Assembly: GCF_000953135.1 (NCBI RefSeq)
Contig: NZ_LN614827.1
Location: 124,001 to 188,000, forward strand
DNA from: Legionella fallonii LLAP-10
GTDB lineage: Bacteria; Pseudomonadota; Gammaproteobacteria; Legionellales; Legionellaceae
DNA: 64,000 bases
Direction of reading: 5' to 3'
In this document: piece by piece, positions 1 to 9,498 of the stretch
Layout: each line of letters opens with the position of its first letter
Numbering within the stretch: position 1 is the stretch's first letter
Position numbers and translations under genes: made by a program
Notes under the pieces: generated by a model
The model's database searches: none
Seen by the model: only the letters and a program-made list of their open reading frames with translations
What the model was told of the DNA's origin: nothing

Positions 1-1341
1 GACTTTGATGACGCCGTTTATTGTTATAAAAAACCTAAAGGTGGTTTTCAGCTTTATGTCGCTATAGCCGATGTGAGTCATTATGTTGCTCAAGATTCTG
101 CCCTCGATAAAGAGGCGGCACGACGAGGAAATTCGGTCTATTTTCCTGGTAAGGTTGTGCCCATGCTTCCAGAAGCATTGTCCAATGGGGTTTGCTCGCT
201 TAATCCTCAGGTAGATAGATTATGTATGGTTGCAGAAATGTCCATTAGTGCCGATGGAAAAATATCACGCTCTCGTTTTTATAGGGCAGTGATCCATTCC
301 CATGCGCGCTTAACCTACACTCAAGTGGGCTTGTGGCTGGAGCAGGGGAATACGGATAAACAATATCAATCTTTATGGCCCACCTTGCAAGCTCTTTATG
401 ATCTCTATCATGTATTATTAATGACGCGTAAGGTTCGTGGCGCTATGGATTTTGAGACAACCGAAACGCGTATAGAATTTGACGAAAATAAAAAAATCAA
501 ATGTATTGTCCCCGTGATCCGTAATGATGCGCACAAATTGATTGAAGAATGTATGTTGGCCGCAAATGTCGCTACCGCACGCTTCTTGGAAAAAGCTGAT
601 ATCCCTACCTTATATCGCGTGCATGCGGCACCTGAGGAAGATAAAATTACGGCTTTAAGACAATTCTTAGGAGAGTTGGGCTTAACGTTGGGGGGCGGTA
701 AGAAGCCAACACCTAAAGATTTTCAACGTACTATGAGTACTATCGGCGACAGGCCAGAACGCCATTTAATTGAAACAGTCATGTTGCGTTCTTTGAAGCA
801 AGCACAATATATTGAAGCGAATGAAGGACATTTCGGTTTGGCTTATTCGGTATATACGCATTTTACCTCACCCATCAGACGTTTCCCTGATTTACTAATC
901 CATAGAGCTATAGGTCACTTGTTGGACAAGCATCCAGTACATGAGTTTAGTTACTCTCATGATGATATGAATCGTCTAGGTAAGCACTCTTCTATGACCG
1001 AGCGACGTGCCGATGAAGCAACTCGCGAAGTAGTGACCTGGCTTAAATGTGAGTACATGCAAGATAAACTGGGACAAGTCTTTGGTGGCCGGATTTCTGC
1101 GGTGACCAGCTTCGGAATTTTTGTTGAGTTAGATGAGATTTATGTCGAAGGTTTAGTCCATGTTACTTCGTTAAAGAATGATTATTATAATTACGATGCA
1201 GTAAAACATCGACTAATTGGTGCACGTGGCGGACATGTGTATGGCTTAGGAGATCGCATGACCGTCTTAGTCGCTCGCGTTGATTTGGATGAGCGCAAAA
1301 TAGATTTTGAGCCTGTAGAGGAAGAACTAAGTAATGAGTGA
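1..1341 (+). CDS. rnr: Ribonuclease R, C-terminal part (5' end outside window)
   Basis: The reading frame is open from base 1 and ends at the TAA before 1341, so only the C-terminal part is present. It is a processive 3'-5' exoribonuclease that degrades structured RNA and takes part in rRNA and tRNA quality control. The window opens inside the RNB catalytic domain: DFDDAV at the first codons is the metal-binding aspartate cluster, followed by AIADVSHYV, a strongly conserved RNB block. HFTSPIRRFPDL near 860-900 is the conserved RNB signature. An S1 RNA-binding domain follows near 1070-1310 (GRISAVTSFGIFVELD). The tail is short, without the long lysine-rich extension of E. coli RNase R. It overlaps rlmB by 8 bases, the usual gamma-proteobacterial rnr-rlmB order. 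Confidence 0.95.
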   Translation, partial: DFDDAVYCYKKPKGGFQLYVAIADVSHYVAQDSALDKEAARRGNSVYFPGKVVPMLPEALSNGVCSLNPQVDRLCMVAEMSISADGKISRSRFYRAVIHSHARLTYTQVGLWLEQGNTDKQYQSLWPTLQALYDLYHVLLMTRKVRGAMDFETTETRIEFDENKKIKCIVPVIRNDAHKLIEECMLAANVATARFLEKADIPTLYRVHAAPEEDKITALRQFLGELGLTLGGGKKPTPKDFQRTMSTIGDRPERHLIETVMLRSLKQAQYIEANEGHFGLAYSVYTHFTSPIRRFPDLLIHRAIGHLLDKHPVHEFSYSHDDMNRLGKHSSMTERRADEATREVVTWLKCEYMQDKLGQVFGGRISAVTSFGIFVELDEIYVEGLVHVTSLKNDYYNYDAVKHRLIGARGGHVYGLGDRMTVLVARVDLDERKIDFEPVEEELSNE

Positions 1342-2077
1342 GCAGTTTATATATGGGGTGCATGCCGTTTGCGCTTTATTCGCCAATCCCCATCGGATAA
1401 TCAATAAACTCTATATCAGCCAAGATCGGCTTGATAAACGACTACAGGATGTATTAATTAAAGCAGAGAATGCGCGGATTCCCATTGAAAAATTAAGTTC
1501 GCAAAACATGAACCAGCGCTTTGCCGATTTCACTCACCAAGGAGTGGTTGCCAGTGCGATCCCCTTACCTAATTATGGCGAGTCAGATTTAATTTCCCTA
1601 CTAGACTCTGCTAAAAAGCCGGGGTTGATCTTAATCTTGGATGGCGTTACCGATCCTCATAACTTAGGTGCGTGTTTGCGCTCGGCAGATGCTACTGGCG
1701 TTGACTTTGTCCTGATTCCTAAGGATAAAAGCGCCAGTGTTACTCCAGTGGTGAGTAAAGTAGCATGTGGCGCCGCGGAATCAGTGCCTTTGGTTCGAGT
1801 GACCAACCTGGTTAGAGCGATGGAAGTTTTAAAAGAACAGGGCGTTTGGATCTATGGAGCTGCTGGTGAGGCAGAGCATTCCCTTTACCAAATAGATTGT
1901 TCTGGCACTGTAGCATTAGTTATGGGAGCGGAAGGAGAAGGATTGAGGCGATTAACCCGCGAACATTGTGATGGTTTATTTTCTTTACCTATGCAAGGGA
2001 CTGTCGAAAGTTTAAATGTTTCAGTCGCTACTGGTGTTTCTTTGTATGAAGTCATTAGGCAAAGAGGTGTTCAATGA
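1334..2077 (+). CDS. rlmB: 23S rRNA (guanosine-2'-O-)-methyltransferase RlmB
   Basis: A SpoU/TrmH-family (SPOUT) methyltransferase of 247 residues, the usual RlmB length. The N-terminal part (about 1-75) is the substrate-binding domain beginning YGVHAV. The C-terminal knot domain shows the family motifs [18 protein letters not shown] (motif 1), [12 protein letters not shown] (motif 2) and [17 protein letters not shown] (motif 3). The family methylates G2251 in the peptidyl-transferase P loop of 23S rRNA. The start codon lies inside the end of rnr and the stop overlaps the start of rpiA by 4 bases, so translational coupling across the three genes is likely. Nothing about it is unusual. Confidence 0.95.
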   Translation: MSEQFIYGVHAVCALFANPHRIINKLYISQDRLDKRLQDVLIKAENARIPIEKLSSQNMNQRFADFTHQGVVASAIPLPNYGESDLISLLDSAKKPGLILILDGVTDPHNLGACLRSADATGVDFVLIPKDKSASVTPVVSKVACGAAESVPLVRVTNLVRAMEVLKEQGVWIYGAAGEAEHSLYQIDCSGTVALVMGAEGEGLRRLTREHCDGLFSLPMQGTVESLNVSVATGVSLYEVIRQRGVQ

Positions 2078-2724
2078 GCGAGTTAAAAATTAAAGCAGCA
2101 CAAGCGGCTCTAGCTTATGTAGAAGACGATATGGTAATCGGCGTAGGAACAGGTTCTACCGTTAATTTCTTTATCAAAGAGCTGGCAACAATCAAACACC
2201 GAATCGACGCTTGTGTATCCAGTTCAAAAGCAACAGAAGCCTTACTTCGCGCTGCCGGGATTCCGGTAATTGATTTAAACTCAGTAAGTGAATTACCTGT
2301 ATATATTGACGGGGCCGATGAGGTGAATCAATACGGTGAAATGATTAAGGGAGGCGGCGGCGCTCTAACGCGAGAAAAAATTGTTGCTTCGGTGGCTAAA
2401 CAATTTATTTGTATCGTTGATGAGTCAAAGGTAGTCACCCAGTTAGGAAAATTTCCTGTAGCAGTTGAAGTAATCCCTATGGCGCGAAGTTATGTCGCCA
2501 GGCAAATAGTGAGGCTCGGCGGCGATCCAGAGTATAGAGAGGGTTTTGTCACTGATAATGGTAATATTATTTTAGACGTTTATAATTTATCAATTGACAT
2601 GCCGCAAAGCTTAGAAGAGCGCATGAAGGCAATTACTGGCGTAGTTGATAATGGATTATTTGCTCATAGAGTAGCTGATACGGTCTTAGTTGCGTCTGCT
2701 GATGGGGTACGTCATCTAAAATAA
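2074..2724 (+). CDS. rpiA: Ribose-5-phosphate isomerase A
   Basis: This 216-residue cytoplasmic enzyme interconverts ribose 5-phosphate and ribulose 5-phosphate in the non-oxidative pentose phosphate pathway. Family motifs are clear: [13 protein letters not shown] near the N-terminus (phosphate loop), YIDGADEVN with the catalytic aspartates, and [14 protein letters not shown]. Length matches RpiA from other gamma-proteobacteria (about 219). It starts on the ATGA overlap with rlmB, an atypical partner that presumably shares the rnr-rlmB transcript. The downstream 60 bases before the nucleotidase gene hold no convincing terminator. Confidence 0.95.
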   Translation: MSELKIKAAQAALAYVEDDMVIGVGTGSTVNFFIKELATIKHRIDACVSSSKATEALLRAAGIPVIDLNSVSELPVYIDGADEVNQYGEMIKGGGGALTREKIVASVAKQFICIVDESKVVTQLGKFPVAVEVIPMARSYVARQIVRLGGDPEYREGFVTDNGNIILDVYNLSIDMPQSLEERMKAITGVVDNGLFAHRVADTVLVASADGVRHLK

Positions 2725-2785
2725 CGTGAATTCAATCACAGAAAATAAATTGATGGCTCGTATTTAATAAAGGTTAATAGACATA

Positions 2786-4168
2786 ATGGATAGACATAGA
2801 GTATTTGTAAATCGTATTTTAAATATGAGAAAAATTAAGTTGATTGGTCTCGACATGGACCATACCTTAATTCGCTATAATTCAGAAAATTTTGAATCTC
2901 TGGTTTATCAATTAGTCAAAGAACGTTTGGTGGAAATAAAACATTATCCTGATGCGATCAGAAAACTGACGTTTAATTATCATGATGCCATTCGTGGCCT
3001 AGTGATAGATTGTAATAATGGCAATATTTTAAAGCTCAGCCGTTATGGAGCAATTAGACAAAGTTATCACGGCACAAAGCAGATTAGTTTTTCCGAGCAA
3101 CAAGAGATCTATAGAAGTATTTATGTTGATTTAGGAGATCCTAACTATATGCCCATAGATACTTCTTTTTCCATTGCATTTTGTGTTTTATACAGTCAGT
3201 TAGTTGATTTGAAAGATGAGTTACCTGCTCATGAAATGCCTAATTACCAAACCATAGCCAAAGACGTGCAGTATTGTGTAGATAAGGTACATTCTGATGG
3301 CAGTTTAAAAGGTATTATTAGTAAAGATTTAAAAAAGTACGTCTTAAAAGAAAAAGCTGTTGTTGATGGATTAAAGCATTTTATTCGCTATGGCAAAAAG
3401 ATTTTTATTCTCACCAATTCGGATTATTCTTACACTAAACTGCTATTGGATTATGCCATTAATCCTTATTTAAACGATGGCGAGACGTGGCAGAGTTTGT
3501 TTGAGTATGTTATCACTTTGGCTAATAAACCCCGTTTCTTTTATGATAATTTGCGGTTTCTATTGGTCAATCCCGATAATGGCGCTATGACCAATATTGA
3601 AAGTGAACTCAAACCAGGTGTTTATCAAGGAGGCAATGCAAAAAAATTCACGGAAAACTTACAGGTCCGTGGTGATGAGATTCTCTATATTGGGGACCAT
3701 ATTTATGGTGACATTTTACGATTGAAAAAAGATTGTAATTGGCGCACCGCCTTAGTGGTTGAAGAGTTAGGAGCAGAGATCGCTGCTCAGTTAAAGGCTT
3801 TGCCTGTAGAGAAAAAAATTATTGAAGCAATGCACTTGAAAAAGAAACTTGAAGAGCAATACGTTTCTTTACGTACACAAAGTATTGATGAAAACTCAAA
3901 ACAATATGCTAAAGAGATTCAAGAGTTACAATTGCAAATTTCCACCTTAGATTTACAGATTTCTAAATTATTACAAGAGCAGAGTAGTTTTTATAATCCC
4001 AAATGGGAAAGAGTCTTTCGTGCAGGGGCAGAGGAAAGTTACTTTGCCCATCAGGTAGAACGCTTTGCCTGTATTTATATGGAAAAATTATCGGATTTTC
4101 TCGAGTATTCTCCTATTACTTATTTTCGTGCCAATAGGCGTATATTACCGCATGATATAGATATCTAG
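2786..4168 (+). CDS. HAD-superfamily cytosolic purine 5'-nucleotidase (cN-II-like)
   Basis: A 460-residue member of the HAD-IG family that in eukaryotes contains cytosolic IMP/GMP-preferring 5'-nucleotidase II; an L. pneumophila protein of this family has been characterised as a cN-II (recalled knowledge). Motif I is DMDHT in LIGLDMDHTLIRY, where the first Asp is the phospho-acceptor. Motif II is LTNSDYSYT, and motif IV is IGDHIYGDI. A coiled segment (about 350-395, KKLEEQY...LQLQIS) precedes a conserved C-terminal cap. The first ATG has AAAGG eleven bases upstream; a second ATG at 2825 starts directly before the core (MRKIKLIGLD) but has no visible RBS. It stands alone between rpiA and a receiver gene. 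Likely role: purine salvage and nucleotide balance. Confidence 0.85.
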   Translation: MDRHRVFVNRILNMRKIKLIGLDMDHTLIRYNSENFESLVYQLVKERLVEIKHYPDAIRKLTFNYHDAIRGLVIDCNNGNILKLSRYGAIRQSYHGTKQISFSEQQEIYRSIYVDLGDPNYMPIDTSFSIAFCVLYSQLVDLKDELPAHEMPNYQTIAKDVQYCVDKVHSDGSLKGIISKDLKKYVLKEKAVVDGLKHFIRYGKKIFILTNSDYSYTKLLLDYAINPYLNDGETWQSLFEYVITLANKPRFFYDNLRFLLVNPDNGAMTNIESELKPGVYQGGNAKKFTENLQVRGDEILYIGDHIYGDILRLKKDCNWRTALVVEELGAEIAAQLKALPVEKKIIEAMHLKKKLEEQYVSLRTQSIDENSKQYAKEIQELQLQISTLDLQISKLLQEQSSFYNPKWERVFRAGAEESYFAHQVERFACIYMEKLSDFLEYSPITYFRANRRILPHDIDI

Positions 4169-4487
4169 AGCACAAGCTAAGGCCTTACACCTACCTGGCA
4201 ACAAATTGCCCGATATTATCGTGCGCGCCATAAACGATTACTCATCACATAGGTAACCCCGCTGTTGGCAAACCAATCAGGTTACACTATGCAGGCAGAG
4301 TCCAATAGCTAGAAATAGTGAATGGCTATGAAATTTTTTCGATCATAATGATACAAATAAGATCAATGTGTTAAGCGTACGCAGTCTAAGAAAAGGATAA
4401 AAAAAATTCTATAGAATTAACTTATTCCTTAAGTTTTTCTTAAGCTTTTCCCTTTATACTTTTAGTTGTAAGTAACAGGGAGCTGAG
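4169..4487. other. Intergenic region without a recognised gene
   Basis: About 320 bases between the nucleotidase and the receiver gene. No open frame of convincing length, tRNA or inverted repeat stands out. The last 110 bases are very AT-rich and probably contain the promoter of the receiver gene, with AACAGGGAGCTGAG just before its ATG supplying the ribosome binding site. A short frame around 4180-4250 resembles a protein fragment by composition only and I do not assign it. Confidence 0.5.
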
Positions 4488-4955
4488 ATGCGAGTATTAA
4501 TTGTCGAAGACAGTGCTTTTAATGCATTTTGTTTACGTCGTTTATTAGAGTCAGAAGTTACATCAGTCATGGTGACTATAGTTCATGACAGCCAAGCGGC
4601 TATGTCTTCTGTCAATAATAGTTTGCCTGATATAGTCATCATTGATGGTGATTTAGGCGCTACGGATAAGCCATACTGCAATGGTCCTGAACTAACCGAG
4701 ACCTTATTACAAAAAAATCCTTATCTTCCTATTATTGCATGGTCCGATTCTGACACTATGCGAGAGGATTTTGCATCAGCTTTTATGCGACATAATAGAC
4801 TTCTCAATGAATATAATATTTGGACTAAAGTTGTCGGTAGAGAACTCATATGTAAGACGTGGGCTTATTATTTTGACGAATTCATGAGCGGACAAAATGC
4901 TGCTTTTGCCGACAATCAAGCCAATGCAGGTTTAATTAGTGTGAATGCAACCTAA
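4488..4955 (+). CDS. Receiver-domain (CheY-like) protein, divergent, no output domain
   Basis: A 155-residue protein starting MRVLIVEDSAFN, the classic acidic start of a response-regulator receiver domain; the phospho-acceptor Asp should be the one in DIVIIDGDLG. The usual Thr/Ser position appears as AWSDSD, and the expected Lys-Pro switch is only loosely matched by WTKVVG, so the second half is divergent. No DNA-binding or enzymatic output domain follows. A clear RBS (CAGGGAGCTG) precedes the ATG. No histidine kinase lies next to it; the nearest is the hybrid kinase at 20.8 kb. It could be a single-domain phosphorelay intermediate or a degenerate regulator. Confidence 0.7.
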   Translation: MRVLIVEDSAFNAFCLRRLLESEVTSVMVTIVHDSQAAMSSVNNSLPDIVIIDGDLGATDKPYCNGPELTETLLQKNPYLPIIAWSDSDTMREDFASAFMRHNRLLNEYNIWTKVVGRELICKTWAYYFDEFMSGQNAAFADNQANAGLISVNAT

Positions 4956-5030
4956 AAATAATTGACAAGCATCAATGATTGCTAAACTGGCTTGCGGAAG
5001 GCAACCCACACAAGCCAAGTACTACAACCC

Positions 5031-6098
5031 TTAATGAAATTTAAACGGTTCAGCAGGCTTTAGTTCTCTGCTAACTTCACCAGCATAAACTTGGCCTTTA
5101 TCCAATGCTAATTTAAGCACGGGAGAACCTTCCTTAAAATTTAGCTTGGCAAATGACAGCCAGAATGTATTAGGTGCTGTAGCTGAGTCATAATAATAGG
5201 TCAGATTTTTTTGATCGGCTATAGTACGCCATAATGTTGTTGCGATATTGGGCTGATTAGGTGTAGTAATACCCATTGGAACGGATACAGCGCGTATAAC
5301 TGAAAGAACACTAGCAATCGCTTGGTACTGAAATCTTTGGTCTGGAACCCCTTTTATAAGATTTTGATCACTCTGTTTGGGAATAACATTAATGTAGAAC
5401 TGGGTTCGGGCAAAACGATCCGCGGCGCGGTCTGTACCAGGCAAAAATACGGTGCCGCCGATTGACTGCCAGTATTCGTCTAGGGCTAGCTGCTTTGAGT
5501 AAATAGGTGAATTCGTCATTACTGTATATTGTGGTCCATGATGAACAACTAGTTTTCCGCCAATATACTCAAAAATTGCAGAATCACCTGAGCTGTCTGA
5601 TAAAGAAAGATGAGCTGTTGCAGGCCTATTATTTGGTAAATTGAATGATTGAACATGCAATGGTTTCGTCTGCAAAGCATCAACCGCTTCAGCTACCGTG
5701 GCAAAACTATCCAAAGCATACTGTCCCCACAAACTAATTGAGATTGAAGGCATACCGGGTGAGGCTGTTCCGTAATCTGATTCAGCCAAGTAGAGAAGGT
5801 TCATGACAAGGCCTTTCTCATTCATGCCATCTACGCTCGCAAGCTCATACATACTGGTGACAACAGAGCCATATTTTGCTGTCCAGTTCACTGGGTTATC
5901 GCCTGCCTGACCGGAGCGTTTGATGCCTCGAGGAAATACCCAAAGGTTTGGAGCATTGAAGTCATCCCAATCCATGGAACGTCCTGTGATGACGGTATTC
6001 TCCGTGCCGTGATAAAGCGCTCTCGTGCACGCGTTGGTTGTTGAAAAGGCAGCACAGGTTAATAATACGGTGTAAAATAATTTATGGATATTTTTCAT
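5031..6098 (-). CDS. Exported linear amide C-N hydrolase (choloylglycine hydrolase / penicillin V acylase family)
   Basis: A 355-residue Ntn-type cysteine hydrolase. Residues 1-23 form a signal peptide, and the expected cleavage after TTNA leaves Cys24 at the mature N-terminus, where this family needs its nucleophile (ACTRALYHG). Other family features are GRSMDW, which supplies the conserved Asp, and VMTNSP, which supplies the conserved Asn. Members hydrolyse amide bonds in bile salts, penicillin V or N-acyl amino acids and homoserine lactones; the substrate cannot be told here. The sequence before Cys24 does not fit a lipobox, so a soluble periplasmic or secreted enzyme is more likely than a lipoprotein. 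It is transcribed alone. Confidence 0.82.
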   Translation of the reverse strand: MKNIHKLFYTVLLTCAAFSTTNACTRALYHGTENTVITGRSMDWDDFNAPNLWVFPRGIKRSGQAGDNPVNWTAKYGSVVTSMYELASVDGMNEKGLVMNLLYLAESDYGTASPGMPSISISLWGQYALDSFATVAEAVDALQTKPLHVQSFNLPNNRPATAHLSLSDSSGDSAIFEYIGGKLVVHHGPQYTVMTNSPIYSKQLALDEYWQSIGGTVFLPGTDRAADRFARTQFYINVIPKQSDQNLIKGVPDQRFQYQAIASVLSVIRAVSVPMGITTPNQPNIATTLWRTIADQKNLTYYYDSATAPNTFWLSFAKLNFKEGSPVLKLALDKGQVYAGEVSRELKPAEPFKFH

Positions 6099-6444
6099 GT
6101 TTTATATTCTATGGCTTATTAATGATGGGTGTGTCATTACATAATAGCAGCGACAGATAGGTAATGGAATAAAGCATTTTTGGAAAATTAATGCTGCTAT
6201 TGGGGGGGGGAATTAAAATAGCTTCTTTTAATTCAATCAACATTACCCGCTGAGAGCGGTAATGAATTGGTACTTCTATTTTAATTTCGCTGGCTTACGG
6301 GAGCCGACCTACTGCCTCCACACGCGCTCGATTCTATTGTTGTTAGTCCACCATAATGAAATGAAAGACAAACTCACTGTTGATCTCAAAAAGTGCACAT
6401 CGTATAATGATTGCTGTCTACAAACTAACTCAGTGGTACATTTC

Positions 6445-9393
6445 ATGAGCATACATAATCTCCCCTTTGAAGATCAACTTTTGTATCTAAGATCCACAGT
6501 AACCAATATGCAGTTGCTGCACAGGGCTGAGGCCTATTCATCTATTGAATTAAGTTTTAAACAATTTGATGATATTTGGGGTGGACCACAAGATAATCAA
6601 CAATTTGATGAGCTAAGTGTACAAGTGGCTTGTCTGTATTATTTGTCCTTATACCAGTTATTAATATCAAGAAATGATGTTGACGTCGCAGAACGGTTAT
6701 TGGAATTAAAAAAAGCAATCGAAACGGATAAATATATTAATTGTGTCTCCTGGACACTAACAGACGTCCCCACCATGAGTACGGCAAGCACTATACTCGA
6801 TGGCAACACGGATGCGGCAAATTCAATAAATATTTTATTAGATTTAATCAAAAAAAAGAATTTAGATTTAACTGTCGGCGCATTAATTCGTGATTGCTTG
6901 AACCAAGTAGAGCAATGTATTGAACATATTAACCAGGATAATTATGCGGAGTATCAGAAAAGCCTTTTGACCGTCATGTCTCGTATTTCTATTTCATTTG
7001 ACAAGAAAACTGAAATTAATCGTGATATTTGGTCACATGACTTATTTATCGAATTATACGCTAAATTAGCCACAGCATATGCGTACAGTTTAGAGTTTGA
7101 AATGAGAGAGACGGATTCGATAGCAGGAAAATATGCCGTTTTTGAACATTTAGCGAGGGTTAGACAAACAGTAATAGAGTATGGCCCAGCGACCAACTTA
7201 GTCGATGCGGAATTAAATCAGGCATCCAAACAATTGCAAAAAGATATTGATGACGAGTTAGAGCGCTTGGCGAAAATGGACTATAGCAATTGCGCAGAGG
7301 GCACTGCCACTTTAGTGGAAGGGATATTGCAGTCTATATTATTGGCGATTCTTGATGAAAATAGCCTTTATAATGAAAGTGAATCAGTTAAAAAGAGTCA
7401 TGTATTTTTAGCTTGTTATAACGAAATCAAAAGATTATTAGCTGCCAACTCACAGCGTATTGAAGTAGTAGATAAGGTAAAAAACTTGCATACACTGGTT
7501 AAATTTATTCATCGCAAAACAACAATAACAGGTATCCCAACGGAAGAGTTGGAGTTGCTTGAATTGAGAATTCAATATGAAGAAATATTATGCTCAAAAA
7601 ATCATAGAGATTTATTATCTAAAATTGAAATTGTTAAATCAAAATTAAAAGAAAAAAGAAAATCACTGATTGGGGAGTCGTCCGTTATTGCAGATGACGA
7701 ACAGTTAAAAGCTAATTACGTGAGCGCTGCCGCAGAGTTGAATCGTGAGCAGCAAAAATTGTTGAGTTTGATTAACTATTATTTTGCTTTTTATTACCAT
7801 GTAATGATAGGGCATTACCAAGGTTTGAATAAGCGTAGAGAAAGAGAGATTTTAGTTTCAAAAGCAATTTTACATTATGAGACAGCTCAATCCATTAGAG
7901 TGGCCTATTTAGAAGAACTAGAAGATACGGCTTATGGTGATTTAGCGTTACTATCCACATGTCAAGAAAACTACCAAAATCATCTTGCTTGGAGTATCCC
8001 TCATCTTATGAAATTGTTGAAAGTAGAAATTGCAAAAGCAGATGAGTTGTTTACGAAAAAAGATTTTGCTGAAGCAGCATCAGCCTACATGGCTTGTTGG
8101 AAGTTTTTGGATAGCCATCCGGAATTGATAGTAAATAATTCCGTTATTCAGCCTAAGCAAATTTTATTAAATGCGGCTCGTACTTATCACTTAGTCAAAG
8201 AATATCCCCAAGCGTGGTCCTGTTATGCCTTATTGTTAAAATCATCCGATTTACTCTCGTTGCCGGAGCTATTTGAAATAAGAGCATTTTTGTCCGAGTA
8301 TTTGAACACTCAACCCTTGAATACAGCGGAGCGATATTCACTTGAAAACATGCATTATATGATTTCTCAGCGTGTCCGTGGCAATAGTTCTCAACTAAGC
8401 CAGGTTGTGCTGCATGGCCCACGCGAGTGGCAACAAGAAGCGTACAGCGAATTGACGACTAATTTTAGTAAGGATAATAAGTTATATCCTGCCTTTGTCC
8501 ATGAGGTAGTTTCTCTGTATGAGCGTTATATAAGAAAACATGAAGAATTAAAAGAGACTATTTCTATCAAAGCTTATTTGAAAAATAATTTTCCCTGTTA
8601 TGGTCAAATTTTATATGACATTTCTGCAAATCTAAATTTGCAGAAATTAACACTTCATAAAGACTTTAATTCGACTGCCATTGCCAACAGTTTTTTTCAA
8701 ATGGCTGTTGAACGTGGTTGTGGCCCAGCGTGTTATGACTATGCCATTATAAAATATAATCAAGACGAGTATCTGGATGCACTGCGAAAATTCAAAATGG
8801 CGATTTTAGATATGAGCTGGGATAATGAGGAGAAGAAACAGGATGCGAGAAATAAAATAAAGCGAGCTCAGCTAGAGCTTAGGCGTCGTCATCAAGCCAA
8901 TCCTCTTCGATTAATAAATGAAAGGGATCGGTCGCCAGAACATGTTTCGTTCTATGATGAGATGCAGCAATTTTTAAAAGGACAGGTTCCAGAGATACCT
9001 CAAACACCAGCATCACCGGCACCAGCGGCATTATCACCGCACTTGAAATACTCTGTGGTTGAAGAACCCCGCCAGAATTATGAAAGCAGCGACGATGACG
9101 AGGTGTCGAGTGACAAAGGCGATGTCTCGTTTGAAAAAATGGATCATGAGGGGAGTCGTCAGCCTAAAAGTATACTGAAAACGAAAAATTCAGGTAAGCG
9201 TAGTTATAAGGTTGCGTTTGAGTCCGGTAACAATTTAACCTTGTTTGCTCCAGAAAACGCCCCTTCCTATGATCGAAGAACCAAGCCCTCCCCACAATAC
9301 CAACGCCAGCAGGACTTGCTGCGCCAAGGAAAACGGGAGTGTGGTGATAAACTGGCTAAGGTTGATGAGCTTTCTCAACCCGTTCTAAAATGA
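6445..9393 (+). CDS. Large TPR/Sel1-like protein with SILK and RVxF motifs in its tail; candidate effector
   Basis: About 982 residues from the ATG at 6445 (MSIHNLPFED). The frame is open further upstream to ATGs at 6361 and 6262, but the extra residues look non-coding in composition and no start has a good RBS, so the start is uncertain. The protein is largely helical. TPR-like helices occur in the second half (around 8050-8260, FAEAASAYMACWKFL), and a Sel1-like pair sits near 8690-8800 (SFFQMAVERGCGPACYDYA). The last 170 residues are Pro-, Ser- and Glu-rich and probably disordered. They contain SILK (9169-9180) followed nine residues later by KVAF (9208-9219), both matching docking motifs for eukaryotic PP1. 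No signal peptide or transmembrane helix. I do not recognise the family; the effector role is inferred. Confidence 0.6.
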   Translation: MSIHNLPFEDQLLYLRSTVTNMQLLHRAEAYSSIELSFKQFDDIWGGPQDNQQFDELSVQVACLYYLSLYQLLISRNDVDVAERLLELKKAIETDKYINCVSWTLTDVPTMSTASTILDGNTDAANSINILLDLIKKKNLDLTVGALIRDCLNQVEQCIEHINQDNYAEYQKSLLTVMSRISISFDKKTEINRDIWSHDLFIELYAKLATAYAYSLEFEMRETDSIAGKYAVFEHLARVRQTVIEYGPATNLVDAELNQASKQLQKDIDDELERLAKMDYSNCAEGTATLVEGILQSILLAILDENSLYNESESVKKSHVFLACYNEIKRLLAANSQRIEVVDKVKNLHTLVKFIHRKTTITGIPTEELELLELRIQYEEILCSKNHRDLLSKIEIVKSKLKEKRKSLIGESSVIADDEQLKANYVSAAAELNREQQKLLSLINYYFAFYYHVMIGHYQGLNKRREREILVSKAILHYETAQSIRVAYLEELEDTAYGDLALLSTCQENYQNHLAWSIPHLMKLLKVEIAKADELFTKKDFAEAASAYMACWKFLDSHPELIVNNSVIQPKQILLNAARTYHLVKEYPQAWSCYALLLKSSDLLSLPELFEIRAFLSEYLNTQPLNTAERYSLENMHYMISQRVRGNSSQLSQVVLHGPREWQQEAYSELTTNFSKDNKLYPAFVHEVVSLYERYIRKHEELKETISIKAYLKNNFPCYGQILYDISANLNLQKLTLHKDFNSTAIANSFFQMAVERGCGPACYDYAIIKYNQDEYLDALRKFKMAILDMSWDNEEKKQDARNKIKRAQLELRRRHQANPLRLINERDRSPEHVSFYDEMQQFLKGQVPEIPQTPASPAPAALSPHLKYSVVEEPRQNYESSDDDEVSSDKGDVSFEKMDHEGSRQPKSILKTKNSGKRSYKVAFESGNNLTLFAPENAPSYDRRTKPSPQYQRQQDLLRQGKRECGDKLAKVDELSQPVLK

Positions 9394-9411
9394 GCTAATG
9401 CCTTGGGTAAC

Positions 9412-9447
9412 GTAGCCCGGATTACGACTCCGTCTAATCCGGGCTGC
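9412..9447. repeat. Palindromic intergenic repeat (GTAGCCCGGATTA type)
   Basis: GTAGCCCGGATTA (9412-9424) and TAATCCGGGCTGC (9435-9447) form a 13-base inverted repeat with one mismatch around a 10-base spacer. It lies between the convergent ends of the large TPR-like gene and polA and could fold in both transcripts. A half copy of the same sequence (CTAATCCGGGCTAC) recurs inside the small element at 38.6 kb, which shows that it is a dispersed repeat, not only a local terminator. Confidence 0.7.
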
Positions 9448-9498
9448 ACATACTTAAGTTGACGGCAGTCGATGGATAAAGAAAAAAATCATAAGCTA

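Noticed and set aside
4169..4487. Possible small gene or RNA between the nucleotidase and receiver genes
   Set aside because: No frame with start, RBS and convincing composition, and no tRNA-like or long hairpin structure.
6262..6444. N-terminal extension of the large TPR-like protein
   Set aside because: The frame is open, but the residues look non-coding, there is no RBS at 6262 or 6361, and a GC-richer stretch here differs from the gene body. The ATG at 6445 is preferred, with caution.
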